Below, piece after piece: positions 28,564-40,336 of a stretch of DNA of 64,000 nt. The notes beneath the pieces were generated by a model that made no database searches, was not told where the DNA came from, and saw only the letters and a program-made list of their open reading frames with translations. Position 1 is the stretch's first letter, and each line of letters opens with the position of its first letter. Both the position numbers and the translations under genes were made by a program. The DNA is taken from contig NC_085121.1 of NCBI RefSeq assembly GCF_030269925.1, positions 17,501 to 81,500 of the forward strand, given 5' to 3'. This DNA is from Bombyx mori (taxonomy: Eukaryota > Arthropoda > Insecta > Lepidoptera > Bombycidae).

Positions 28564-28990
28564 GAAAATGCAACTAAAGTGGACGATGACTGAAATGTAG
28601 CACGGGTACATATTATTTTCCTAATAAATAACACGATATAGCCGCGAGGCGACCATTTCGTTTTATTATTGCGACGTCATGTTTCATAAATTTTTTTAAA
28701 CTTAAAATAATGGAATACAACTGTAAATAAAACGACTTTTACTATAAAATCTTGAATTTATTATTGTCGGTGCACTATTACCGCCATTTTGAATACTTTC
28801 TATTATATATTTAGTTACATGTCCTATCTATAAATTAGAATACATATACTTCATCTGGCCATAAATACTGTTACAATTAAAAATAAACAAAAATTTACAT
28901 TTGAATTTGGAATCTGTCATTTTTATTGATTTCTCATTGAGTTTTCTCATTTTGGCGCCAATACATTGTACAATATTTTGCGATATTAAA

Positions 28991-29950
28991 ATGGAGTGGG
29001 GTGATAAAGAGAACCGAATTGCTGTGATTGCATTACACAAAGTAGGTATTGAGCCAAACGAATTTTTAAAACTCTCCATACGCTTGGTATTAGTAAAATG
29101 TTTGTGTACCGGGCTATTAATAGGTGCAATGAGACCTCCTCTGTTTGTGATAGAAAAAGATCTGGCCGTCCACGTAGTGTTCGTACGAAAAAGGTGGTCA
29201 AAGCAGTAAGGGAAAGAATTCGAAGAAATCCTGACTTGCAGCCTATAAGAGATGTACTGTCATTTCTTAACTGATAATTTAAAAGAGAATAGGGTGGTAA
29301 AATCGAAACAACTACTGAAGCGGTACGCAAAGGGAGGTCATAGAAAATTTTTGTTTACGGATGAGAAATTTTTTATAATTGAGCAACATTTTAACAAACA
29401 AAATGACCGTATTTATGCTCAAAGCTCTAAGGAAGCTTCCCAATTAGTCGACAGAGTGCAACGTGGGCACTATCCGACTTCAGTGATGGTTTGGTGGGGT
29501 ATTAGCTATGAAGGAGTGACTGAGCTATACTTTTGTGAAAAAGGTATCAAAACATCGGCACAAGTGTATCAAGATACCATTCTTGAGAAGGTAGTGAAGC
29601 CCCTTAACAACACCATGTTCAATAATCAAGAATGGTCCTTCCAGCAAGACTCAGCGCCAGGTCATAAAGCTCGGTCTACGCAGTCTTGGTTGGAAACGAA
29701 CGTTGCGGACTTCATCAGAGCTGAAGACTGGCCGTCGTCTAGTCCCGATCTTAATCCGCTGAATTATGATTTATGGTCAGTTTTAGAGAGTACGGCTTCC
29801 TCTGAACGCCATGATAATTTGGAGTCCCTAAAAGAATCCGTACGATTGGCAGTGAAAATTTTTCCCATGGAAAGAGTGTGTGCTTCTATTGATAACTGGT
29901 CTCAACGTTTAAAGGACTGTATTGCAGCCAATGGAGACCACTTCGAATAA
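28991..29950 (+). pseudogene. Mariner-like transposase pseudogene
   Basis: Starts with an HTH-type N-terminus (MEWGDKENRIAVIALHKVG) and loses frame around 29075. Further on (29252-29950) it encodes the catalytic core: FTDEKFFI with the first Asp, FQQDSAPGHKA with the second Asp, and WPSSSPDLNPLNYDLW. The position expected to hold the third Asp, 37 residues after the second, is Asn (AAT at ~29762). A stop near 29270 and a probable deletion of several tens of codons separate the N-terminal part from the core. Confidence 0.8.
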
Positions 29951-29996
29951 GCTTTTTATACTTTAAATTGTTTTATATTTATGTATTAATACATAC

Positions 29997-30044
29997 ATTA
30001 CTTTTACAGTGTGTTAGTTTAAACTAACACACTGTAAAAGTAAT
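29997..30044. repeat. Perfect 48-bp palindrome
   Basis: Two 24-nt arms meet at 30020/30021 with no spacer (arms contain ACTTTTACAGTGTGTTAGTT and its complement). It lies in the mariner element between the transposase stop and the right terminal repeat. Confidence 0.95.
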
Positions 30045-30103
30045 AAATGTTATTAGGAATAGAATTTTTTTTCCTTTGTCTCAGTATTTATGGCAAGACT
30101 AGG

Positions 30104-30703
30104 TAATAGATTATTGATCAGAAAATCAACAGGCAAATGATAATTAAATGGAAATGATACATGTAAGAGCTAGCAAGAGCCTACCTATAGTTAGAGTTTG
30201 TAATGCGTGTGCACCAGTTGGATTGAACACGGCCACCTCGGGTATTTGTCGTAACATCACCGATCAATCCGTATTATTTTATACGTCATTAGTTAGATAG
30301 AATATTTCAGACGCAATCGTTGAAATATTTCAAAAGTTAATCAAAGATTTGGGTTCCAAATTATTCAATCATTAAATAAAAGAACCTCTCTTAGTGAAAA
30401 TGCATGACAGATTATGTACTACGCGCGACAATCTGGCATCGAAATTGGAGAATGGACGTGAAAGAGGCAATTTGCTTATGGATTTTATACCGAAAACTGA
30501 GACGTCGGAGAAGAAGACAAAGACGATACTGGGTGCATCCTCTTTTAAGTGAAAGACTTTCTTTTTTTGTAACTTTATATTCCGACCTGAGACTACAAAA
30601 AGCTTTTTTTTTGAACAAAGTTCCTTATGGGACGATGCGGAGGGGAACCCTAACCGGGAAAAAACGGCCGTAACGTAAGATTTTATGTTTGTTACCTCAT
30701 AAC
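30104..30703. other. Non-coding, nothing recognised
   Basis: AT-rich, no convincing ORF. The 89-codon ORF at 30404 has no family features. Confidence 0.4.
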
Positions 30704-31628
30704 TTTTTTTTTTTTATTGCTTAGATGTGTGGACGAGCTCACAGCCCACCTGGTGTTAAGTGGTTACTGGAGCCCATAGACATCTACAACGTAAATGCGC
30801 CACACACCTTTTTTTTTTTTTTATGATTGAAGGTTTACTGGTGGCCCGGAGGCCTTTCCAGTTTCACCAGGACAGGTGGGCGAGCAAAGGCTCAGCCAGG
30901 ACGGGTGGGATTTGCTAACAGCTACCCGAGCGCCTCCGAAGGAGACCTAACAACTCAAGAGTAGCTGCTTCGCGAATGAATCTACTACCGGATCGGAATC
31001 GCGACCCGCTGAGAAGATCCGGCGAGTAACTCAGCGAGCTGATTCATGGGTTAGGTTGCACGGCGAACTCTTTGTCGAGTTCGACGAGTACGGTTACCGA
31101 GGTCCCTAAGCCTGCTCCTAGAGCTGAAGGCGTCTAGTGCAAAGGTTATTGGATCTGATGGATCCGTAAGAACGTGTCTAGGGCGTCGACGGTGACTGGC
31201 TCCTGCATGATCAGGATTCGGGGAGTAGTCAGCGGCGGCTACGATAAGGCGATTATAATGACGCATAGCCTTATCGAAGTAAGCGCCACACACCTTGAGA
31301 TATAGTTCTAAGGTCTCAGTATAGTCACAACGGCTGCCCCACCCTTCAAACCGAAACGCATTACTGCTTCACGGCAGAAATAGGCGGGGCGGTGGTACCT
31401 ACCCGTCCGGACTCACAAGAGGTCCTACCACCAGTAATTACGCAAATTATAATTTTGCGTGTTTGATTTTTATTGCACTATGTTATTCCTTCACCGTGGA
31501 AGTCAATTGTGAACATTTGTTGAGTACGTATTTCATAAGAAAAATTGGTACCCGCCTGCGGGATTCGAACACCGGTGCATCGCTACATACGAATGCACCG
31601 GACGTCTTATCCTTTAGGCCACGACGAC
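30704..31628 (-). mobile_element. Full-length Bm1 SINE split by an L1Bm insertion
   Basis: Reverse-oriented Bm1: tail and distal body at 30704-30810, then L1Bm, then the remaining body and tRNA-like head at 31283-31628. The head shows a B-box-like GGTGTTCGAATCC in reverse (31563-31576) and the GGCCTAAAGGATAAG phrase. Confidence 0.9.
30811..31282 (-). mobile_element. L1Bm (BMC1) 3' fragment inside Bm1
   Basis: Begins with poly(T) and matches the 3' end of the full L1Bm at 47149 onward, including the last ~80 codons of ORF2. GCGCCACACACCTT is duplicated on both sides (30797-30810 and 31283-31296), proving insertion into the SINE. Confidence 0.92.
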
Positions 31629-32223
31629 TTGACTAGGTGAATCGATTTTGATGATTCTTTTGTATTAGAAAGCTGACGCTTTCCGTCTCGTATCATTTCA
31701 ATTTAGTCCAGTTCTGATTATGGTATCCATCAGAAAACCATGTAAGCCTTAAAATTGCATTAAGTACGTGCGCGACAAATAGATAAATAACTCAATATCA
31801 CGTCAAGCGATTTCGATGATTATTATTTTAGTGTATACTCATTTGTTTTGGAATATCTTTTCTTTTTATCAATTAAAAAATGTATACCCGAATAATTATT
31901 TTCTTTATACCTCGAATACAACTTAAAATTAATATTTTTATAATAAGGAACTTCGTTCCAATCCGGTGTCCCACGACACCACACATCTTTTTTTAACTAC
32001 TTTAGAAAGTCAGTTGCATCTTTTGATTGTTTATATGATTGCGTTGAAAACTGAATGGGTCGATACATGTTTATAAAACATGAACGCGCGCTACAAGATG
32101 CGGCGCACGGGCCGCAGCGCACCGCGCGGTGCCGTGTGGTTATGTGAACAATAAACACTGCTTTGACTGATCTTGTACCGCGCGGTTATATGAACTTAGC
32201 CTTATTTGTACATACTTAGTAGT
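31629..32223. other. Non-coding between two Bm1 copies
   Basis: No ORF. A GC-rich stretch with repeated CCGCGCGGT (32110-32200) stands out in AT-rich DNA. Confidence 0.4.
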
Positions 32224-32540
32224 GAGGCTGACTTCCACGGTGAAGGAATTAACATCGTGTAATAAAAATCAAACCCGCATAATTATAATTTGCGTAGTTA
32301 CTGGTGATAGGAAATATTGTGAGTCCGCACGGACAAGTACCAGCACACTGCCTATTTTTATCGTGAAGCAGTAATGCGTTTCTGTTTGAAGGGTGGGGCA
32401 GCCGTTATAACTTTCTGAGACCTTAGAACTTATATCTCAAGATGGGTTAACGTTGTATAGGTCTATGTCTCCAGCAACCACTTAACACCAGGTGGGCTGT
32501 GAGCTCGTCCACCCATCTCAGAAAAAATAAATAAAAAATA
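32224..32540 (+). mobile_element. Bm1 SINE, 5'-truncated
   Basis: Starts in the body at GACTTCCACGGTGAAGGAA and runs to an A-rich tail, with scattered substitutions. Confidence 0.88.
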
Positions 32541-32689
32541 ATCTTGTGGTTCATGTCGTCGTGGTAAACCCACTTTTTGTATTGGATTGGAGCATTAACA
32601 AAGTATTCTACACAAACCCTGCTTGTCCTCCCTCATGAACAATTATTGATCTGCTTACTTTGGCTTAGTACCCCTGCTTAGTTAATAGG

Positions 32690-32925
32690 GTCAACTGTAT
32701 ATTCTGGCCTTAACAGCATTAACAGCCTTTGTATAATAGTTCTAACAGCACGCGGCCGCGCCGAACTTTTCTGGTCTTGGACAGACGAAGTGTTGTTGTA
32801 TCTGTTACTATCAACATACGACGACATACGAATATATGGTTGATGCCAAGCTTTTGAAGTGTCTGGAATATGACCGACGGCTCCGTACCCACTTTGTGCA
32901 AGGCGATCACAGCAGATTGTAGAAA
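32690..32925 (-). mobile_element. Mariner-like fragment, N-terminal part
   Basis: The minus strand encodes ALHKVGTEPSVIFQTLQKLG, clearly related to the N-terminus of the transposase at 28991. No inverted repeats or catalytic core seen. Confidence 0.55.
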
Positions 32926-33027
32926 ATGGGTGACCGATATACTTCTGCCTTCTGTCTGTAAACGTCAGCCAACAATTAATATACTGCAAAGCGCCCCATA
33001 TCATAATATTTGCACAAACACAATCCC

Positions 33028-33273
33028 TTTTTTTTTTTTTTTTTTCTTTTTTTTTCTTTTTTTTTTTTTTTTTGTCAGATCGAAATCGCCGGACTTCAGC
33101 CCTTCACTGGGGATGGAGGGCGGGGCATGTCGGAGTCGAACCGACTAAAACCTCCTGTCTCTCAACAACCAACGTCCAAACCTCGCATGAGACAAAACTC
33201 ATGAAAAGGCAAAGGGGGGAAAGTGAAGCATTTAGTGCGGAGCACATCTCTCCCATCAAACACAACCCCTAAT
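33028..33273 (-). mobile_element. LINE 3' end with long poly(A)
   Basis: A ~45-nt T-rich run (33028-33073) is followed by ~200 bp that reads on the minus strand as a LINE-like 3' UTR (CGACTCCGACATGCCCCGCC, then GGGCTGAAGTCCGGCGATTTCGATCTGAC before the A-run). It resembles tails of silkworm LINEs; the exact family is not assigned. Confidence 0.55.
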
Positions 33274-34249
33274 GGAAATTATTAAAAGGTTAAGATGCAG
33301 AAGCGGCTGATGGAAAATATACAGGATACAACGAATAGCTTAAAGAGCCATACGACACAACCAGAACCAATGTACGATGACAAGTTGTAGACGAACTGTA
33401 GACGTACTGGTGGATGACAAGGGATACAGTTACGGGTACGTCACACCACTGCGACTTGAGTGCAGTCGAAACGATTGGAGCTAGATGCAACGAACCCTAG
33501 CTAATAGAATACCGATAAATATAATTCTGACATGCCTATTGTGATTTCAGAAGTCTTCAATAAGACAACAGTGTATGAATGGCAAAAGCATTGCAATCAC
33601 ATAAAAATATTGAAAACGAGGACAGAAGTAGGGATGCATACATATAGATGAGCCTCTCATCATTAAATTAGTCAGTGACACTGAAAGTGAAAGTAATGAC
33701 TCTGATGACGAAGTGACTTATCAATTAAATAATTGCGAGGACTTAAGAATACCTGGAGTATTCTCGTTACAGAACATTCGTCATATATTTTACGTTATTA
33801 AGCATTAGGTAATTATTGTGTTAAAACATAAATATTTTCGAACAGAATGTTTTTTTTTTTGGGTACCTAATTAACATTTTACTATCGCGCACTCAAATGA
33901 CTAGGCATTAGTTGTAACACTAACAGGTTGTAACACTCATGCCATATCTCTATGCAGCATAATATGAGGAAATGCTGCGCCGGGTGCACGTAGGCAAGAA
34001 CAAGGAATGTACATATAATTCTTTGATTTTCCGTGTATCTTTGAGTGGAATTTGATAATGAATTTGATTTGATATTGAACTTTGATATTCTATAGAGGTT
34101 GTTAATCTTCTACTATCGATGACTGTCACATAAAGTGTCAGTTTGACGCACGCTCTGAGAGCGAGTTCTCAAGACGTCGGTGAGATCGTGGTCACGCCAT
34201 AAACCTAAGAGATAGATAGATAGAGATCGTGGTCAGATCGAAGTGAACA
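33274..34249. other. Upstream of the protease gene, no gene seen
   Basis: Contains short open pieces and a GATA-type microsatellite (AGATAGATAGATAGAG, ~34210) directly before the protease start. It probably includes the promoter and 5' UTR of the protease gene, but no TATA box can be assigned. Confidence 0.4.
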
Positions 34250-36891
34250 ATGCTCGTGCAGTTGTTGTTGGCGGCTCAGGTGTTGGTGCCGGCGTACTCC
34301 GCGAACACCAGTCGTTACGCATTCTACCGCGACATCGGGGTAGGGGTAGAGGGGTCGCGGCGTGTGTTCGGAGGTGCAGTCGCGGGGGTCGGGGAGGGTG
34401 GCACTGCGTGTGCTTTACTAGACAGGTTCTGGGTGGCGCGATGCTCCGGGGCCGTGCTGGCGCTACGCTGGGTGCTCACTGCCGCTCACTGCGTCTCGCC
34501 GCGCCTCTCTTACGTCAAGTACAACACGCGAAGACACCCGACCACCGACGGAGATGTCGCGCCCGTTCACTATCTGTACATGCATCCAGGGTTAGTGCAT
34601 CACGACTGAAGTGTGCACACTGCGACGACACAATGCATCACAACTCATGAGTGTTTGTTTGTATGTGCGACAGTTACAAGGTGGTGCAGGAGGACGAGGG
34701 TCACGGCGTGGACGTGACGGTGCTGCACCACGACGTGGGTCTAGTGCGCACGCGCTCCGACATGCTACTGGTGGCGGCGCCTTCCCGCGATCCGCTCGTC
34801 GCCATGAAACTGTACGACCCAGAGGAGATTACCGGTGAAGAAGTGCAAGTATAGTAATAACAACAAACGCTTTGATCAACTTATATCTGTCAAGTAGAGT
34901 ACACAGTAAATTTACCAACAAAATGTACTTAATATATGATAGGTCGAGTGGTAGAGAAGCAATAGTAATTATGCCTGAGCTTGCGTCGCAGGTGTTCGGG
35001 TACGGCCGCACGGAGCGGTCCGTGCTGGGTGAGGAGTTGTTTTGCGTGCGGCTAGTGATGTCCAGGTGTGCTCGTGGCTCGTGGGTCCACTGCGTGTGCG
35101 GCGCCGCAAGGGATCTACGCGGGGTCTGCTCGGGGGATTCCGGAGGACCGGTCCACTATAAAGGGGTTCAGGTACATTCTTCTATGCTGTGTGCTGTATG
35201 CTGTGCACTTATGCTGTAAACTTGTTTGTCCGTCAAACGTTCCTTCATTTGCGAGTAACATATTATGTTTATAGCCAAACCTTCAGAGAATGCTCGCCTA
35301 GGTCGATGTGTTGTAGGTAGATTACACTACTTGAAAGAATAGGAATCTCTTTTCGATATCGAGTCAAGGGAACCCGCTCCTCCTCACGACCTCTCACGGC
35401 CGGAGTCCCTCAAGGCTCCGTCCTTTCTCCCCGTCTCTTTAGTTTGTTTACTAACGACATCCCGCGGTCGCCGCCGAACAATTTAGCCCTATTCGCCAAA
35501 GACACGACCGTTTACTAATCGAATAGAAACAAGTCCTTAATCGCGAGTAAACTCCAGAGCGCAGCCGTAACCCTCGGCCAGTGGTTCCGAAAGTGGCGCA
35601 AAGACAACAACCCAGCGAAAAACATACCGGTGCTTTTTCAAAGGGGAAACTCAACCCGTATTTCTTTCCGCACTAGGTACAAACCCCCGATCACCCTCTT
35701 CTAACCAATACCAAAATACCTTGGGCCAGGAAGGTCAAGTATCCGGGATGTCACCTCGATGCATCGATGCCAATCCGTCCGCATATAAAATCAGTCCGCG
35801 ACCACGCCGCGGTTATTCTCGACAGACTTTATCCTATGATCTATAAGCGGAGTAAAATGTCCCTTCGGAACAAGGTGACACTTCACAAAACTTGGATTAG
35901 GCCCGTCATTTGGTTTAGGTTAGGATTAGGTGTTCGCTCACGCGACCTCCACACACTTAGACCGCCTCCAAACCTCTAAAATCCCACTTTTGCAGGTCAG
36001 CTGTCGGAGTTCAATTTTTCCTGAAGAACGTCGGCCTACACGATAACTTGAACCTCGAATCGATCCGCAAACACATGATGTCAGCGTCGGAACGTTACTT
36101 CGATAAGGCTATGTGTCACGATAATCGCTTTATCGTAGCCGACGCTGAATACTCCCCGAATCCTGTTCACATAGGAGCCACTCACCGTTGACGCCCTAGA
36201 CACGTCCTTACGGATCCATCAAATCCAATAACTCTTGCATTAGATGCCTTCAGCTCTAACATTTGGAGTAGGCTTAGGGACCCCGGTAACCGTACTCGTC
36301 GAACTCGGCAAAGAGTTCAACGTGCTACCTAAACATCAACCTGCTGAGTTTCTCGCCGGATCTCCTCAGTGGGTCGCGATTCCGATCCGGTAGTAGATTC
36401 TTATGCGAAGCAGCTGCTCTTGAGTAGTCCGGTCTCGTTTGGAGGTGTAGCTGTTAGCAAATCCCACCCCCTGGCTGAGCTCGTGCTTGCCCTACTGTCC
36501 TGGTGAAATTGGAAAGGCCTCCAGGTCTTCTTCTACCTTCTTCAATCATACAGAAAAGTATACGAATATTCGAGACGGGGTGTTTCGACAAGCCGGCCGT
36601 ATATTTATATTGTAAATACCATTGTTTGGTCGCGCCTTCATAGAGTGGTCTGTACAGATCGGCGTGACGTCGATGGGTCCGGTGGAGTGCGGGGGCGGCG
36701 GCGGGGCGGCGCGGGGGGCGACCAGCGTGTTCACGGCGCTGCGTCGGTACGCGGACCTCATCAACGACACCATACACGACACGGACTCGGCGCTGCGCAT
36801 GCGCGTCATATCGCGCGCCTCGCTGCACTGTCTCCGCGACCACGTCATGCTGAGCGCTCTCACACTGCTCACACTAGGAGTGTTGTCGTGA
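34250..36891 (+). CDS. S1 (chymotrypsin-fold) serine protease, four exons
   Basis: Modelled exons: 34250-34590, 34674-34848, 34992-35171 and 36646-36891, with GT..AG introns and consistent phases, giving 313 residues. A signal peptide (MLVQLLLAAQVLVPAYS) indicates secretion. Catalytic His lies in VLTAAHC, Asp in HHDVGLVRT (for the usual DIAL), and Ser in CSGDSGGPV; the Cys pair around His is present. Residue 189, the S1 pocket base, reads as Gly (RGVCSGDSGG), so trypsin-like specificity is unlikely. The region after ~residue 245 has Gly-rich and helical segments and ends in a hydrophobic MLSALTLLTLGVLS, which might be a GPI-type signal. Exons are GC-rich. Close paralogue not identified. Confidence 0.78.
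35364..36548 (+). mobile_element. Decayed L1Bm in protease intron 3
   Basis: Sense-strand L1Bm ORF2 remnants from the RT (GVPQGSVLSP region, with FAKDTTVY at the catalytic site instead of FADDTTVY) to the 3' end, full of stops and indels. It accounts for most of the 1.5-kb third intron. Confidence 0.82.
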
Positions 36892-36913
36892 ACTTTTGTT
36901 TGAACGTTTGATA

Positions 36914-36919
36914 AATAAA
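36914..36919 (+). promoter_or_regulatory. Polyadenylation signal of the protease gene
   Basis: AATAAA 22 nt after the stop codon; implies a very short 3' UTR. Confidence 0.6.
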
Positions 36920-38353
36920 AGTGCGATAAGGAGCAAGTATGAATCTATAGATAGCATCCGACACGGCTTACCATTAGATACTGATTGATTTAAATAAGAC
37001 CGTGATGAAATGTTTTAAACTGATACACTTACTGTTGATTGGCGTCGGAGTCGGAGCCACATCGGTCTCTGAAACAATACATATAGGTTTGGTTATTGGA
37101 CTGAATATGGTCGAGAGAGGCGGTCGACGCTCCCTCACCCCCTCAACTCAACTAGGAACTCGTAGTAGAATGTACGCTGAATGTACGCCTCGTTGGTTCA
37201 GCGGCTTGTGACCAGTGGTGTGGTGGTGACCAGCTGTGGAGGGGGTGGCTGTCAACCAACACAAGCGAAGATACCGATGTCGGCAGTGTGAGGACTACGA
37301 CAGCCCTTACTTCAGTTTGTTTGGATGTTATTGTGCGAGGACCACCCTCACCACCAGTAGGATGGACTGCTTTCGCCTGTACTATCGTACTCGTTATTAT
37401 TTATACACACATCGGATGTAGCGTATGGGCCGAGTTTAATAAGCGTGCAGCCAATTCGTGACAGAGAGCGCGAAGTGGCAACGGACGCCATGGCGTCGTC
37501 GCCGGCCCTACGTAGGCATGGTTACATCTGGCTACCTTCAGTTGCCAAATAGAGTAGCCAGTGGCGACCATCTATCAGTTCAGTTCTCCCTCGTATCGAG
37601 AATGGACGCCAAGCCGTCGCCTAGTGAGTTAGCTGTCATACATTGTAATATGAATTGTTTGGATACGTAGCCGGTGACGTCGCCATGGCGTCTCGGTGAG
37701 TTAGGGCCCTAACAGCTCCGCCCAGCTCCTAGCGAGTCGACGCACGACATACAGGGGCCGCTCATGTCCAGGTCGGTTCGCGTGCGCTCTGCTGTTACGA
37801 TCCTCGGTAACTCTTCTCATTGTCTATGAGCCTATACTACGAGTATAATAGTTTAGGGAATTCTCAATTATCTTGCCTTTTGTGAAGAGCCACGCATCTT
37901 TTTTTGTGGTCGTAACAATATGACCAGTTCGCGTTCGTTCTTAATATAATTATTCTCACGAATACAGGTGAAACCTTGGGACGTGCTTGTGTTAATGTGA
38001 TATTTAAAACCATCACAGAGCGGGTGCGTGCTTTGTATAATAATATTGTTATGTATATAATATAGGTACATTAAGGTATACTCAGTTGCCACGTGATTGC
38101 GCATTCCCGCGACTCTGAACACAATGTGTTTAATTATATAATGTACTTAAAATAATAGTATCGTTACGCTCAAAGTGAGGGAAAGCTTTGTTCATAGTTA
38201 ATTAAATTAGAATTGATTCCATTGAGCCGCTAGTGCTCTGCCAACGACACCTCTCGGAGAACTGGTGCTACATAATTGTTAAATGCTTATTATTGTACTA
38301 AAATATAATATCGAGGGATAAAAGGTTATTTAGTTTAAGCGATTCGGTTTGAG
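36920..38353. other. Non-coding; one orphan signal-peptide-like ORF
   Basis: A 69-codon ORF at 37002-37211 starts with a hydrophobic, signal-like stretch (CFKLIHLLLIGVGVGATS) but has no domain and no visible continuation. It could be the first exon of a gene whose other exons I cannot find, or chance. The rest shows nothing recognisable. Confidence 0.25.
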
Positions 38354-38456
38354 TCGGCGTGGCGTGGATAAGACGCCCGTGCATTCGAGTCGAGCTTGCA
38401 ACTATCAATTATTGTAGTAGTATATAGATGTCCACGTGCTCCGGTAACCACTTAAG
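38354..38456 (+). mobile_element. Bm1 remnant with internal deletion
   Basis: Joins a degraded head (GGATAAGACGCCCGTGCATTCG) directly to the distal body (TAGATGTCCACGTGCTCCGGTAACCACTTAA), skipping the middle. Confidence 0.5.
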
Positions 38457-39189
38457 TTTATCCCATTTAAGTAGCTAAAGAAGCTTTTTGTTATGATGTT
38501 TTTTAGACATTTTAAACTTCAAATGGATCTCCTGTAAAGTTGCATAAATGTCGCTTAAACGAAATAGCCTTACACTCCTCGATATGATGATGCAGGTACT
38601 AAAATGTTAATTGTAATTTTGAACAGAACTCAGTACACACATACGAGTGTGTACGTAACGTGTTACTGTGTAATGCAGTCAGATGTCTGCTCTATATTAT
38701 TGGCGCTCGTTCATTTCTGACAGCGAGGCTTTGAAGAGAATCCATTGTGTCCACCAACAGAGTATCGCGCGTGCGTGTGTGCGTGTGTGCGTGGCGTCGG
38801 TCCAGTGCCAGCTCAGCACAACACCCGCAGCTCGTTGAGCGACCGCCTAAAGAAGTGATTGCTGGTGAGCTAGCAGATACCGAGTCAGCAGCCTGAGCCT
38901 TGTACATCTCTGAGGAACACGCGGCTCAGTAGGCAAGTCGGCGGAACAATCAGAAACTTTCCATTCGAACGGGACTTCCGGCGGAAGTAATCCATAGATT
39001 TGTATTACAAACACACTTTTTAATAATTCCCACGATGTTGTCTGTGAACAGTGAAGCTCACCGTAGCTCAAGTAGAAGTATGGCCTACCAGGAGCACACG
39101 GGTCAGTACCGAGGAACCGGCCTGCCGTGAACTGCCCACCCGTCTCTACTCGAAGGACTATTAAATTTATGAACGAAGCAATGTTGAGA
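38457..39189. other. Non-coding, GT-rich microsatellite
   Basis: Contains GTGCGTGTGTGCGTGTGTGCGTG near 38770. No gene features. Confidence 0.4.
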
Positions 39190-39335
39190 TGTCCATGGGA
39201 GACCTCTACTCTGCCCGGGCTCTAACCCGGGCGGAGATCGGACATCGGGTGAGAGTGCAAGGGGAGTCGATTGGTGGATAGGGCTCTAAAACATTCTTGG
39301 GCCCGCGGTCTGCCCCCAATATCTGCAGACCATCA
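39190..39335 (+). repeat. Dispersed repeat, pair with 62795-62885
   Basis: CCCGGGCGGAGATCGGACATCGGGTGAGAG and TTGGGCCCGCGGTCTGCCCCCAAT reappear in inverse orientation at 62795-62885. Includes a CCCGGGCTCTAACCCGGG hairpin at 39218-39235. Probably an unrecognised transposon piece. Confidence 0.6.
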
Positions 39336-40198
39336 AATCTCACATATCCCGCGTACCGCCTAGACGGGGGCATCTGGTATGAGGTTCAGCAGCTGCCCGA
39401 AAAAAAATATATGTCCGTGAGTTGACTCGCTATGGTGCTCCTGGCAGCGGCTCACATTGCACGGCGGCAGTCTCGTCTGTGCGCCGGCGCCTCTGCACAC
39501 AGACTGCGAGTGTAACTACGAGTACCTAGATGTACCTTTGATATTAAGAGAGTAATGTGCGAGGCGGGCGATACACTGTGACGTCACGTATAGCTGACGG
39601 TGCTCCAGAATTGTAGATCGAGTCTTTTGTTTGTTGCGTGTTCTTCATCTACGAGTGTGAGGCACTCGAGGGCCGCTGTTCAATATTACTTAATATAACG
39701 ACTTTCACGTTTATTAAGTTTAATAAAGAAACAGAGGTATGTGAGAGTAATGAGGACGCCATTAGACACGCTCCCTGGAATATCAGTCAGTCAGTTATTT
39801 GTTATGAAGGTTCCGTAGCCAGGTCGCATAGAGCAGGGCTTTTTTTAGAAAATTAGATCAATTTAAGAAAGTAATTTATCTATTCACTCTGATTATTTTT
39901 TAATAACGAATTGAAAAAAGTTATCACTTTTCAAGGTGATGCATCATCAGTGGCGTAAAGTGGAGTAATTGTCTCAAAAAAAGTTAACCAGTGACATGGT
40001 GACCTTCCATCAATCTCGCCCGTTCATTTAACAAATTTACATGTTTCACTAAGTTCAATATGTCTGAAAACACGTTCGGATTCTTTTACGCCGAATTGGT
40101 AAAGAAGACCACAGTTTGAATAGTGTTCAAGTCAAGACTGCCCGCATGCTTCGAGCTGAAATTAGAAAAGTGTTTTGAGGTTATCAGTAGTAGAAGTT
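39336..40198. other. Non-coding, no gene seen
   Basis: No convincing ORF. The stretch 40020-40198 may belong to the same repeat as 40199-40336. Confidence 0.35.
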
Positions 40199-40336
40199 CC
40201 ATTTTTAAGCTATTGCATAGATTTTATCGCGGGCCTTGAGCGCAGCTTGAGAGCGTAATCATGAAATTCCGTAACGAAAAAAACCTTCCACCCTCACTAC
40301 GCCTACTATGTAGCTCGCGTTCAACACATTCACACG
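40199..40336 (-). repeat. Dispersed repeat, copy 2
   Basis: Inverse copy of 26041-26175. Confidence 0.6.

Larger units (their letters stand above)
28849..30103 (+). mobile_element. Mariner-like element (DD37D/maT type), degenerate
   Basis: Imperfect terminal inverted repeats sharing GCCATAAATACTG lie at ~28849-28880 and 30075-30103, each next to TA. The 1255-bp length and internal transposase fit a mariner-family element. The transposase is frameshifted, internally deleted and lacks a key catalytic residue, so the copy is dead. Confidence 0.8.

Noticed and set aside
31563..31628. tRNA gene candidates in Bm1 heads (also 43050 and 55875)
   Set aside because: Box-like motifs belong to the SINE head; the sequence does not fold as a full tRNA and continues into the SINE body.
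37002..37211. A second protease-like gene downstream of the first
   Set aside because: Only a signal-like peptide is visible; no catalytic motif and no continuation exon could be supported.
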